A DNA stretch of 60,694 bases, from NCBI GenBank assembly GCA_017446025.1, contig JAFSRR010000039.1, positions 1-60,694 on the forward strand. Direction: 5' to 3'. The position numbers and the translations under genes were made by a program. A model generated the notes under the pieces. The model had not been told where the DNA came from and searched no databases. It was given only the letters and a program-made list of their open reading frames with translations. This document shows positions 41,657 to 50,149 of the stretch, piece by piece (the stretch's first letter is position 1; each line of letters starts with the position of its first letter). The DNA comes from Bacteroidales bacterium. GTDB lineage: Bacteria; Bacteroidota; Bacteroidia; Bacteroidales; UBA1402.

Positions 41657-43471
41657 ATGAAAAGAATCTTTACTCTGTTTCTGTCACTGCTGGTCCTGCT
41701 GCCTACGCTCCAGGCCACGCTCAGCACCACGCGCATCGTCCCGACCGACGGATCGGTCAATGTCGATATCAATGCCCGTGTCATCGTGATGTTCGACAAA
41801 AACATCGAAGTCTTGAATGGCGGCTGCACGCTGAACGGAGAGGCGTTGACGCCCTCCATCGCCAACAAGATGGCCACCTTCATCCTGCCCTGTCTGGACT
41901 ATTCCACCACCTATACCTTCGTGGCGCCGGCCGCTGCCTTCTCTGAGAAAGGCAACACGGCCAATGCTTCGCCCGAGGTAAGGTTCAGCTTTACCACCAA
42001 GGCCCGCACCCAGCCCGAGGCCCGGCTGTTCGACGCCATCGTTGCCCCCGACGGCAGCGGTGACTACACCAGTGTGCAGGAAGCCATCAACAAAGCCCCC
42101 GAAAACCAGACCAAGCCCTGGCTGATTTTTGTCCGCAAAGGTGTCTATAACGGTGTCCTGCGCATTCCGTCATCCAAACCCTTCATCCATCTGATTGGAG
42201 AGGATGTGGACAGCACCATCATCCAGGAAAAGATCTGTTGCGATTTTCTGGTGGACGGCGGCTATACCGGCTCCAGGGATCCCGAATTCGTGGCCCAGTG
42301 GAAAGCCTATGTCGATCAGTTTGCCACCGGTCGGGTGAAAAATTCCCAGGGGCAGGATCCCATGGCCTACATAGATGCCAAGAACTTCTACAGCGAGAAC
42401 ATCACCTACAACAACCGCTGGGGTTCGGAAGACCGCGACTATCCCCAGGCCCTGGCCATCCGCTGCCTGAAAGACCGCACCGCCTTCTATCACTGCCGCG
42501 CCCTGAGCTATCAGGACACCTGGCGTACCCCCGACGGGGACGGCAGCCGCCAGTACATCAAGGACTGCTACATCGAAGGCAATGTCGATTTCATCTATGG
42601 CGACGGTGATGCTTACTTTGAGAACTGCCAAATCAACATCATCAAAAACCACAAGCCCACCGAAGAAGCCGGCTGGATCGTAGCTCCCTCACACAGTGGC
42701 ACCCCCTGGGGCTATGTCTTCAAAGACTGCCGCCTGACATCCGAGGTGGCCGGCGACTCCATCTACCTGGGCCGTGCCTGGATTGCCTCCCCCAAGACTG
42801 TATTCATCAATCTGGAATTGGACGATAAAATCTATCTGCGTCCTGAAGGTTGGGACAGCCACTTCGGCAATGCCATCCCCATCATCTTCGCCGACTGGCA
42901 CACCCACTATGCCAACGGAGAGATGGTCGATCTGAGCCAGCGCAACAACTGGTATTGGTATCTCAGGGACGTAGGCGACACCATCCAGGGCTATGCCCAG
43001 CGCTACATTACCGACGAAGAGGCCGCCCAATATACCTATAGCCGCATCATTCCTGCCAGCGACGGCTGGCGGCCCGATCTGATGGCCGAGCGGCTGCCCG
43101 CTCCCGTGCTCAATCTGGTGGGCGGCACCACCGTCAAGTGGGAGGCTGTCCCCTTTGCCATCTGCTACGAAGTGCGCAAGAACGGTGAGTTTGTCTGCTT
43201 CACCACCGAGACCAGCTATACCGCCGACGACGCCAATGCCCGCTATCAGGTGCTGGCCGTCAACGAATGGGGTGGCCGCGGCAATCTGTCCGACTATGCC
43301 ACCGCACTGCATCAGACCACTATGGGCAATGCCGTGCTCCTGGCCACGGAGTACTACGATCTGACAGGTCGTCGCATCAGCCTCGACGACAATACCGGAC
43401 GCCGGCAGCTTGTCCTGTGCAAGACCGTCTGGTCTGACGGCAAAGTCCAGGTCGAGAAACAGATCCGCTAG
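41657..43471 (+). CDS. CE8 pectinesterase 2, secreted
   Basis: 604 residues, same domain order as the minus-strand CE8: signal peptide (about 1-22), Big_5 Ig-like domain (RIVPTDGSVNVDINARVIVM), CE8 beta-helix from DAIVAPDGSGDYTSVQEAI. Motifs: YPQALAIRCLKDRTAFYHC, SYQDTWRT, GNVDFIYGDGD (catalytic Asp) and YLGRAW, where Ala replaces the usual Pro of GRPW but the catalytic Arg is kept. A fibronectin-like part and a DLTGRRISLDDN sorting-type tail follow. It is the last gene of the pectin operon. The two CE8 enzymes are paralogues with differing motifs, so they may prefer different methylation patterns. Confidence 0.88.
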   Translation: MKRIFTLFLSLLVLLPTLQATLSTTRIVPTDGSVNVDINARVIVMFDKNIEVLNGGCTLNGEALTPSIANKMATFILPCLDYSTTYTFVAPAAAFSEKGNTANASPEVRFSFTTKARTQPEARLFDAIVAPDGSGDYTSVQEAINKAPENQTKPWLIFVRKGVYNGVLRIPSSKPFIHLIGEDVDSTIIQEKICCDFLVDGGYTGSRDPEFVAQWKAYVDQFATGRVKNSQGQDPMAYIDAKNFYSENITYNNRWGSEDRDYPQALAIRCLKDRTAFYHCRALSYQDTWRTPDGDGSRQYIKDCYIEGNVDFIYGDGDAYFENCQINIIKNHKPTEEAGWIVAPSHSGTPWGYVFKDCRLTSEVAGDSIYLGRAWIASPKTVFINLELDDKIYLRPEGWDSHFGNAIPIIFADWHTHYANGEMVDLSQRNNWYWYLRDVGDTIQGYAQRYITDEEAAQYTYSRIIPASDGWRPDLMAERLPAPVLNLVGGTTVKWEAVPFAICYEVRKNGEFVCFTTETSYTADDANARYQVLAVNEWGGRGNLSDYATALHQTTMGNAVLLATEYYDLTGRRISLDDNTGRRQLVLCKTVWSDGKVQVEKQIR

Positions 43472-43494
43472 TTCGGGTCAATCAGCATATAAGA

Positions 43495-43530
43495 AATCCG
43501 CCGAAGAAGCAGCTGCTCCTCCGGCGGATT
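43495..43530. terminator. Bidirectional terminator between the pectin operon and rprY
   Basis: AATCCGCCG (43495-43503) pairs with CGGCGGATT (43522-43530) around an 18-nt loop that can pair further. T-rich stretches on both sides are weak (TTTCTTATAT on the minus strand). Confidence 0.55.
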
Positions 43531-43552
43531 CTCATTTCTGTGTGGCAAACGA

Positions 43553-44269
43553 TCAATACTCTCCATTCTCACCACGCGGAGCCACCAGCTTGTAGCCCTT
43601 GCCGTGGATGTTCATGATCTGGATTCCCGGATCGTCTTTCAAGTGCTTGCGCAGTTTGGTGATATACACATCCATGCTGCGGGCGTTGAAATAGGAATTC
43701 TCGCCCCAGATGGTCATCAGGGCGTAGTTGCGCTCCAGGATCTGGTTCTGGTGGCTGCAGAGCAGAGTGAGCAGTTCGCATTCCTTGGTGGTCAGGCGGG
43801 TGGTCGGACCATCCTTGAGCGTGAGCAGCTGCTTGGGCACGTCAAATGCGAAGTTGCCGATCTGGTAGAAGGTGACCTCCTTGGTCTTTTTACCCTTGAT
43901 ACGGCGCATGATGGCCTCGATACGGAACAGTAGTTCCTCCATGCTGAAAGGTTTGGTCAGGTAGTCGTCGCAACCCAGTTTGAAACCATTCAGGATATCT
44001 TCCTTCATATTCTTGGCGGTCAAGAAAATGATGGGCACCTCGGAGTTCATCATGTGAATCTCCTGAGCCAGGGTGAAACCATCCTTCTTCGGCATCATGA
44101 TATCCAGGATGCACAGATCGTACTTGGTTTTCTGGAAAGCTTTGTAGCCTTGTTCACCATCAAGCAGCAGGTCCACATTGTAGCCCTTTGCCTGCAGATA
44201 CTCGCACAACAGGAAACCCAGGTTTCCGTCGTCCTCGCACAACATCAGTTGAAGTCTTTCTTCTGTCAT
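43553..44269 (-). CDS. rprY: RprY-type response regulator (OmpR/PhoB family)
   Basis: 238 residues. Receiver domain with acidic pocket CEDDGNL, phospho-acceptor Asp56 in DLCILDIMMPKKDG and the KPFSMEELLFRI switch lysine, followed by a winged-helix domain (TTRLTTKECELLTLLC and YITKLRKHLKDDPGIQIMNIHGKGYKL). The pairing and sequence match RprY of Bacteroides and Porphyromonas, which controls envelope and oxidative-stress genes. It follows rprX by 11 bp. Confidence 0.88.
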   Translation of the reverse strand: MTEERLQLMLCEDDGNLGFLLCEYLQAKGYNVDLLLDGEQGYKAFQKTKYDLCILDIMMPKKDGFTLAQEIHMMNSEVPIIFLTAKNMKEDILNGFKLGCDDYLTKPFSMEELLFRIEAIMRRIKGKKTKEVTFYQIGNFAFDVPKQLLTLKDGPTTRLTTKECELLTLLCSHQNQILERNYALMTIWGENSYFNARSMDVYITKLRKHLKDDPGIQIMNIHGKGYKLVAPRGENGEY

Positions 44270-44280
44270 AGCTGTAAATT

Positions 44281-45807
44281 TTAGATAAGTGGTAAATGTA
44301 TAATGAAAGTAGTTCCTTTTCCGAATTCGCTTTCCACACGGATATCCCCGTCGTGCTGACGGATCACCTGGCGCACATAGGCCAGGCCCAGGCCGAAGCC
44401 TTTGACATTGTGCACATTGCCCGATGACACACGGAAGAAGCGGTCGAATATCTTACGGCGATCGTCCTTGCGGATGCCGATGCCGTTGTCGCTGACCCTG
44501 ATCTCCAACATATCCTGCAGCCAGGCCGTGGAGATTCTCAACTGCAACGGACGTTCGGGATCGCGATACTTGTAGGCGTTGTCGAGCAAATTGAAGATAA
44601 CGTTGGTCAGATTCAGTTCATCACCGAACACTACGGCGTTTTCGGCCTGGAGACTTGTTTCCAGGCGACCACCCGACTGTTCTACCTTCAAGGTAAAGGT
44701 GTCGGCCACAGAACGGATGACCTGGTTCATATCCAGTTCGACCATCTTGTTGGAAGCATGACGCGTCTGATCAAACATGGATAGTTGCAGCACCTTTTCA
44801 ATCAAAAGGTTCAGGCGTTTGCTTTCGTCGGAGATCACATTGATTATATGTTCGTTGGCCGCGGCCGGACGCTGCACATCCTTGTCGTTCAACATCTGGG
44901 AGGCCAGCAAAATGCTCGAAACCGGAGTCTTCAGCTCGTGGGTCATGTTGCTGACAAAGTCGTTTTTCATATCCGACAACTTACGCTGACGCCAGAGGGT
45001 CGAAACCACATAGACAGCCGTGAACAACAGAATCAGGCTGAGGATGACCGTCGGGATGAAGGTCATCAGAGGATTGCGGATATAACCCTTGCGGGAGGGT
45101 ATATACAGATAGAGCATGGCCCGGGTGTCGCCCAGATCGTTCGGGAACAGCAGTTCGACATAATCGGGGAGCCCCACCTGCTCGGGAATGCCATCGCTGG
45201 CATGGACCACTTCGCCGTCCTTGTCCACTACCTGGTAATAGAAAGGAACGGCATCCAGCCCGTTTTCCAGCAACTCGGAACGGAGGTAATCTTCTAATTT
45301 TTTATAATTTATCCGCTGCGAAACAGGGGAAGAACTAGCCTGATAGAGGATCTCCAACACCACATTGTTTAACAAATCCTGTTGGCTGAGATAGCGCGCC
45401 TTCAATACTTTTTCATCAATGCTATTTTCAGCATCCGCACCCTTGTTAGCGTCCGACGAAGACATGTCCGGCTGCCAGATGGCAGAATGATATTCCAAGG
45501 TCGGAGGCATCAGACGGGAAGGATCGGTCAGCGACCGGTTCTTTCTGGTCATTGCCAGCACATAGGCCGAGGAACGGATGGACAACATCTCCCGGTCACG
45601 GTCGCTCAACTCTTTTTCCAAGTAACGACGGGATTCGTCGCGTTCCAGCAAATAAGAAACCTGGGCCAGACTGCGTTGCACGGCATCGTCGAAAGCTTCG
45701 GTCTGTATGGAGATCAACGACGACACATAGACAATCTGCAGACCGATCAAAGCCACAAAGGTGACAGTCAGCAGCGCGATCAATGCCCAGATGGTTTTCT
45801 TTTTCAT
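44281..45807 (-). CDS. rprX: RprX-type sensor histidine kinase
   Basis: 508 residues from the ATG at 45807. Two membrane helices (about 5-25 and a second at PLMTFIPTVILSLILLFTAV) enclose a periplasmic sensor of about 240 residues. The kinase core has His290 in MTHELKTPVSS, the N box FNLLDNAYKYRDPE, ISDNGIGI-like VSDNGIGIRKDD, and GFGLGLAYVRQV. It phosphorylates RprY. A longer frame starting with TTG at 45864 would add 19 residues that cover a promoter-like element, so I reject it. Confidence 0.87.
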   Translation of the reverse strand: MKKKTIWALIALLTVTFVALIGLQIVYVSSLISIQTEAFDDAVQRSLAQVSYLLERDESRRYLEKELSDRDREMLSIRSSAYVLAMTRKNRSLTDPSRLMPPTLEYHSAIWQPDMSSSDANKGADAENSIDEKVLKARYLSQQDLLNNVVLEILYQASSSPVSQRINYKKLEDYLRSELLENGLDAVPFYYQVVDKDGEVVHASDGIPEQVGLPDYVELLFPNDLGDTRAMLYLYIPSRKGYIRNPLMTFIPTVILSLILLFTAVYVVSTLWRQRKLSDMKNDFVSNMTHELKTPVSSILLASQMLNDKDVQRPAAANEHIINVISDESKRLNLLIEKVLQLSMFDQTRHASNKMVELDMNQVIRSVADTFTLKVEQSGGRLETSLQAENAVVFGDELNLTNVIFNLLDNAYKYRDPERPLQLRISTAWLQDMLEIRVSDNGIGIRKDDRRKIFDRFFRVSSGNVHNVKGFGLGLAYVRQVIRQHDGDIRVESEFGKGTTFIIHLPLI

Positions 45808-45811
45808 GTCG

Positions 45812-45819
45812 CAAATATA
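45812..45819 (-). promoter_or_regulatory. -7 element immediately before rprX
   Basis: Minus strand TATATTTG ends 4 bases before the ATG at 45807. With the usual distance, transcription would begin at or next to the start codon, giving a leaderless message. No TTTG is seen at the -33 position. Confidence 0.4.
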
Positions 45820-45920
45820 AGCGAAGGATTTTATATTTCTAAGCCATAAAAGAGATTTAATCAAAACAAAAATGTTAATTCACAATTGACAGCAAATGAA
45901 AGCAAGTTTCATAATAAACG

Positions 45921-45954
45921 AAAAAAGGGTATGGCGCTGATTGCCATACCCTTT
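45921..45954 (-). terminator. Rho-independent terminator of fusA2
   Basis: AAAGGGTATGGC (45924-45935) pairs perfectly with GCCATACCCTTT (45943-45954); 7-nt loop; six Ts follow on the minus strand. Confidence 0.85.
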
Positions 45955-45978
45955 CACTTAATATCAAGAAAAAATTCC

Positions 45979-48141
45979 TTATTCCTTGTCTTGCTGCTGG
46001 GCTTCGTATTCCTTCAGGAGTTTGTCCTGGACATCGGCCGGAACCAGTTCGTAGGAAGCAAACTTCATGGTGAAGGAAGCACGGCCGCCCGAAATCGAGC
46101 TCAGAGAGGTCGAGTAGTCGGACATCTCTTTCAAAGGAACTTTGGCGGAGAGTTTTTCCAGACCCTTTTCGCTGTGCATACCCATGATCATGGCACGACG
46201 GCCCTGCAGGTCGCTCATGACATCACCCATGCGGTCGCTGGGTACCAGCACCTCGACATCGTAGATCGGTTCGAGCACCTTGGGACCAGCCTCCTTGAAG
46301 GCCTGGCTGAAGGCGTTACGACCGGCCAGCATGAAGGAGATTTCGTTGGAATCGACCGGGTGCATCTTGCCGTCATAGACAATGACACGGATGTCGCGGG
46401 CATAGGAACCCGTGAGCGGGCCCTGTTCCATGCGCTGCATGATACCCTTCTGGATGGCGGGGATGAAGCGGGCGTCGATGGCACCGCCGACGATACTGTT
46501 CACAAAGACCAGCTTGCCGCCCCATTCGAGCGGAAATTCGTCCACACCCTTGACACTCATCTTGAATTCCTGGTTGCCAAAGCGGAAGACATCGGGATTG
46601 GGCATGCCTTCGGTGTAAGGTTCGATGATGAGGTGAACCTCGCCAAACTGGCCCGAACCACCCGACTGCTTCTTGTGACGATAGTCGGCACGGGCAGCCT
46701 TGGTGATGGTCTCGCGGTAAGGAATCTTGGGTTCGAGGAATTCGATGGGCAGCTTGTCCTGGTTTTCGACCGTCCACTTGAGCGTGCGCAGGTGGAACTC
46801 ACCCTGACCGTGCAGGATGGTCTGCTTGAGTTCTCTCGACTGTTCAATGATATAGGTGGGATCCTCTTCGCGGATACGGTTCATGATGGACATCATCTTT
46901 TCCATATCGGCCTCGTTGACCGGCTTGACGGCACGACGATACTTGGGATCGGGATATTTGATGAAGTTGAACTTGTGGTCGGCACCCTTGCCGTTGAGGG
47001 TGTTGCCCGTCTTGACATCTTTCAGCTTGACGGTGACACCCAGGTCGCCGGCTTTCAACTCGGTCACCTGCGTACGGTTCGAACCGGAGGCGCAGAAGAT
47101 CTGGGCCAGACGTTCCTTGGAACCGCGGTCGGCGTTGACCAGGTCGTCGCCTTCGTGCAGCGTGCCACTGATTACTTTGAAATAGTTGACCTCACCGATA
47201 TGCGGCTCGACAGTAGTCTTGAAGAAGAAGATGCTGGCAGCGGCGCTGTCGCTGTTGTAGGGCACTTCCTTGCCGTCGCTGTCCTTCAGGGCCTCGACAT
47301 CGGCGGGCGAAGGAGCGACATCACCCAGGAATTCCATCAGGCGGCGCACACCCATGTCTTTCTGGGCGGAAACGCAGAATACCGGGCAGATGCCACGGGC
47401 GATCAAACCTTTGCGGATACCTTCGCGGACATCCTCCATGCTCAGGTCGCCTTCTTCGAAATATTTCTCCATCAGGGCCTCGTCGTTCTCAGCGGCAGCT
47501 TCCACCAGGGCGGCATGCAGTTCTTCGGCCTTGGCCTGCTGGTCGGCGGGAATATCGTCGATCTGGGGCGTGCCACCTTCGGGCTTCCAAGTGAGGCGCT
47601 TCATGAGCAGGACGTCGATCACCTGGTTGAAACCCGTACCGGCATTGACCGGATACTGCACCTTGACCACCTGGCCGCCGTATGCAACGTGGAGCTGTTC
47701 GACAACGGCTTCGTAGTCGATCTGGTCGCGGTCGAGCTGGTTGACGGCAAACACGACAGGCTTGTTGTAGGTTTCAGCATTGCGGAAAGCATTCATCGTG
47801 CCACCGTCCAGACCATACTGGCCATTGACCAGGATGACAGCCGTTTCGGAGACGTTCAGTGCCGTGACAGCACCGCCGACAAAGTCGTCGGCACCCGGGC
47901 AGTCGATGAAATTGAGCTTCTTGCCGTTCCATTCTACGAAGAACGGGGTAGAAAAGACGGAATAGCCATATTCCTGTTCTACCATGGAGTAGTCGCAGAC
48001 CGTGTTCTTGGCTTCGACAGTACCGCGACGCTTGATGGTTCCACCCTCGAGAAGCATGGCTTCAGCGAGAGTGGTTTTTCCAGATCCAGACGCACCGATG
48101 ATAGCGATGTTTCTGATTTCAGAGGTTTGATAAGTCTTCAT
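45979..48141 (-). CDS. fusA2: EF-G paralogue (EF-G2), probably GTPase-deficient
   Basis: 720 residues with all EF-G domains (G domain 1-280, domains II-V to the end; YEVEVLVPSDRMGDVMSDLQGRRA-like block in domain V). Nucleotide motifs differ from true EF-G: P-loop GASGSGKT (16-23), the DTPGHVDF motif is DCPGADDF with Ala84 in place of the catalytic His, and NKxD is NQLD (134-137). Work on Bacteroides thetaiotaomicron has shown that EF-G2 lacks GTP hydrolysis and supports translation during carbon starvation and gut colonisation; this protein belongs to that group. The long insertion-free tail is intact, so the gene is not broken. Confidence 0.88.
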   Translation of the reverse strand: MKTYQTSEIRNIAIIGASGSGKTTLAEAMLLEGGTIKRRGTVEAKNTVCDYSMVEQEYGYSVFSTPFFVEWNGKKLNFIDCPGADDFVGGAVTALNVSETAVILVNGQYGLDGGTMNAFRNAETYNKPVVFAVNQLDRDQIDYEAVVEQLHVAYGGQVVKVQYPVNAGTGFNQVIDVLLMKRLTWKPEGGTPQIDDIPADQQAKAEELHAALVEAAAENDEALMEKYFEEGDLSMEDVREGIRKGLIARGICPVFCVSAQKDMGVRRLMEFLGDVAPSPADVEALKDSDGKEVPYNSDSAAASIFFFKTTVEPHIGEVNYFKVISGTLHEGDDLVNADRGSKERLAQIFCASGSNRTQVTELKAGDLGVTVKLKDVKTGNTLNGKGADHKFNFIKYPDPKYRRAVKPVNEADMEKMMSIMNRIREEDPTYIIEQSRELKQTILHGQGEFHLRTLKWTVENQDKLPIEFLEPKIPYRETITKAARADYRHKKQSGGSGQFGEVHLIIEPYTEGMPNPDVFRFGNQEFKMSVKGVDEFPLEWGGKLVFVNSIVGGAIDARFIPAIQKGIMQRMEQGPLTGSYARDIRVIVYDGKMHPVDSNEISFMLAGRNAFSQAFKEAGPKVLEPIYDVEVLVPSDRMGDVMSDLQGRRAMIMGMHSEKGLEKLSAKVPLKEMSDYSTSLSSISGGRASFTMKFASYELVPADVQDKLLKEYEAQQQDKE

Positions 48142-48199
48142 AAATCGTATTGTTATTGTATAGATTGTTGCTTTGGAGGCAGGGCCCGAAAAAGTGGCG

Positions 48200-48229
48200 C
48201 AAGTTAGTAATAAAGAAGGGAAACTGCAA
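48200..48229 (-). promoter_or_regulatory. Possible fusA2 promoter
   Basis: Minus strand: TTG (48229-48227), 20-bp spacer, TAACTTG (48206-48200), one T short of consensus. It would leave a leader of about 50 nt. Confidence 0.35.
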
Positions 48230-48238
48230 CATTAATTA

Positions 48239-48246
48239 TATCTTTG
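48239..48246 (+). promoter_or_regulatory. -7 element of hemW
   Basis: TATCTTTG, exact match, 16 bp before the ATG at 48263. No clear -33 element. Confidence 0.45.
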
Positions 48247-48262
48247 CCCGGAAAATAATCTG

Positions 48263-49396
48263 ATGGACACTTCCGGCCTGTACATACACGTTCCTTTCTG
48301 TCGGCGCAAATGCGGCTACTGCGACTTCTACTCCAAGGCCGCCGCATCGCTCATTGACGCCTATCCCGCCGCCCTGGAGGCCGAAATGGAGGAAAGCCGC
48401 CACTACCTGCCCTCACCGGCGGAGCGGCCGCAACTGGCCACGGTCTATCTGGGAGGAGGCACGCCTTCCCTGCTCAGTGCCGGTCAGTTGAAGGCTGTTT
48501 TCGATGCTGTCCACCGCTGGTTCGATCTCACGCCCGAGGCGGAAATCACCCTGGAAGCCAACCCCGACGACCTTTCCGAGGATTACCTGGCTTCCCTGGA
48601 AGGCCTGCCCGTCAACCGCATCAGCATCGGCATCCAGAGTTTCATCGACAGTGAACTGGCCTTCATCGGGCGGCGTCACGATGCCCGCCGCGCCATCGAG
48701 GCCGTCCGCCGCTGCCAGGCCATGGGCTACGACAATCTCAGCATCGACCTGATGATGGCCCTGCCCGGACAGACGATGAAAAGTTTCGACCAAAGCCTGT
48801 CGCAGGCACTCGACCTGGGCGTGCAGCACATCTCCGCCTACCTGCTCAGCCTCGAACCCGGGGTACCGCTCCACCGCGCCCTGCAGCAGGGCCGCTGGCA
48901 AGAAGCCGGCGAAGAGCTGTCGACGGCCATGTACCGACGGCTCCATGAACGACTCACTGCAAGCGGTTACGAGCATTATGAAGTGTCCAATTTCGCCCGG
49001 CCGGGATTCCGCTCCCGGCACAACTCCGCCTATTGGCAAGGCCGCCCCTACCTGGGGCTGGGCCCCTCGGCCCACAGTTTCGACGGACAAAACAGGCGTT
49101 GGAACGCCCCCGATCTGGCAGCCTATCTCCGGGGCGATTTCCAACGACAGTCAGACCATCCCAATCGCACGGAACGCTACAACGAACTGGTGATGGTACG
49201 GCTGCGCTGTTTGGAAGGCATCAGCCTCGATGAGTTGCGGCAGACGCTCGGCCAGGACCTGCACGACGCCTGCCTGGCCGCCGCGCAAAAATGGATTGAG
49301 GCCAGAAATATGCACATCAAAGACGGCCGCCTTGTCATCGACCCCGACAGCTGGATCGTTTCCGATGAAATCATCCGCGACCTGATGCTGGTCTGA
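48263..49396 (+). CDS. hemW: Radical-SAM heme chaperone HemW
   Basis: 377 residues. The cluster motif is PFCRRKCGYCDFYSK, with the extra cysteine expected for HemW-like proteins. Further blocks: TVYLGGGTPSLL, ISIGIQSFIDSELAFIGRRH, NLSIDLMMALPGQT and YEVSNFARPGFRSRHNSAYW. HemW delivers heme to respiratory enzymes; earlier annotations call it coproporphyrinogen oxidase, but it lacks that activity. It converges with the exonuclease gene with a 12-bp gap. Confidence 0.9.
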   Translation: MDTSGLYIHVPFCRRKCGYCDFYSKAAASLIDAYPAALEAEMEESRHYLPSPAERPQLATVYLGGGTPSLLSAGQLKAVFDAVHRWFDLTPEAEITLEANPDDLSEDYLASLEGLPVNRISIGIQSFIDSELAFIGRRHDARRAIEAVRRCQAMGYDNLSIDLMMALPGQTMKSFDQSLSQALDLGVQHISAYLLSLEPGVPLHRALQQGRWQEAGEELSTAMYRRLHERLTASGYEHYEVSNFARPGFRSRHNSAYWQGRPYLGLGPSAHSFDGQNRRWNAPDLAAYLRGDFQRQSDHPNRTERYNELVMVRLRCLEGISLDELRQTLGQDLHDACLAAAQKWIEARNMHIKDGRLVIDPDSWIVSDEIIRDLMLV

Positions 49397-49408
49397 ACTA
49401 ACGAAATC

Positions 49409-49990
49409 TCAGATTTTTCCTTTCAGACGGAGATAGATCTGCCTGACGGCCCAGGCATCCAGGGCGGCATACTGCTGCTGGGCCTCGGTGAGTTCCTCGG
49501 CTTCCCAGTTGGAGAGACGCTGCGCTTTGGAAATCCGCAGGCCGAACAGGATGGCATAGATTTTCTGCAAACTCATCTCCTCGATGCCATAGTCCCTGAC
49601 CATCGACTGCAGCTCGACCACTCCCTGGGGGGCAAGGCCGGGACAGACAGCCCGGAGTTGGTGGAAATCGTCCTTGGACGACAGCCCCACCTTGGTTACC
49701 TTGGGGGTGTTGAAAAGATCGGCCAGGATTTTCGGAAAGGGATGGCCGGCCAGCCGGACTAACCAGCATTCGTCAGCCGTTGCCAGCTGAATGAGCGACA
49801 CCCGGCTACGGGTGCCACGCACAAACACCGGTTTTGACTCAGTGTCGAAACCGATCAGCGGCTCACGCAGCCAGGCGGCGGCCACCTCCGAAGGGATTGC
49901 GTCGGCCTCATAAAGATGTATGCGGCCCGTAAACTTCTCAAGAGGCAGATCCTGCAGCGTTTCCTTGTCGATTGTCGGCTGATAGTCCAT
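49409..49990 (-). CDS. DEDD-type 3'-5' exonuclease (RNase D-like)
   Basis: 193 residues from the ATG at 49990. It has the three Exo motifs: FDTES (Asp and Glu of Exo I), KVGLSSKDDFHQL (Exo II region) and YAALDAWAVRQIYL (Exo III, Tyr-x-x-x-Asp). A single catalytic domain without HRDC, as in short Bacteroidota versions whose substrate (RNA or DNA) is not settled. A longer frame from 50074 begins with TTG and covers the -7 element TACTTTTG, so the shorter start is preferred. Confidence 0.85.
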   Translation of the reverse strand: MDYQPTIDKETLQDLPLEKFTGRIHLYEADAIPSEVAAAWLREPLIGFDTESKPVFVRGTRSRVSLIQLATADECWLVRLAGHPFPKILADLFNTPKVTKVGLSSKDDFHQLRAVCPGLAPQGVVELQSMVRDYGIEEMSLQKIYAILFGLRISKAQRLSNWEAEELTEAQQQYAALDAWAVRQIYLRLKGKI

Positions 49991-50030
49991 TAGGGTTTGC
50001 AGATGCTCGTTTATGTTGGGAGAGCGGGTA

Positions 50031-50038
50031 CAAAAGTA
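50031..50038 (-). promoter_or_regulatory. -7 element of the exonuclease gene
   Basis: Minus strand TACTTTTG, exact match, leader about 34 nt to the ATG at 49990. Confidence 0.5.
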
Positions 50039-50084
50039 CAAATTATTCATCTTGAAACGTGAAGGATTTGCCAAAATAAAACAC

Positions 50085-50092
50085 TATCTTTG
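50085..50092 (+). promoter_or_regulatory. -7 element of ftsK
   Basis: TATCTTTG, with TTTG at 50067-50070 but only 14 bp between. Leader about 50 nt to the ATG at 50150. Confidence 0.45.
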
Positions 50093-50149
50093 TCGATTGA
50101 CTCCACCCGTTTTTCGGAGTTTTAATAACGACATCCAAGCAAGCCGATC

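Noticed and set aside
45886..48207. 773-codon open frame on the plus strand opposite fusA2
   Set aside because: Antisense shadow; fusA2 has clear EF-G domains and its own terminator.
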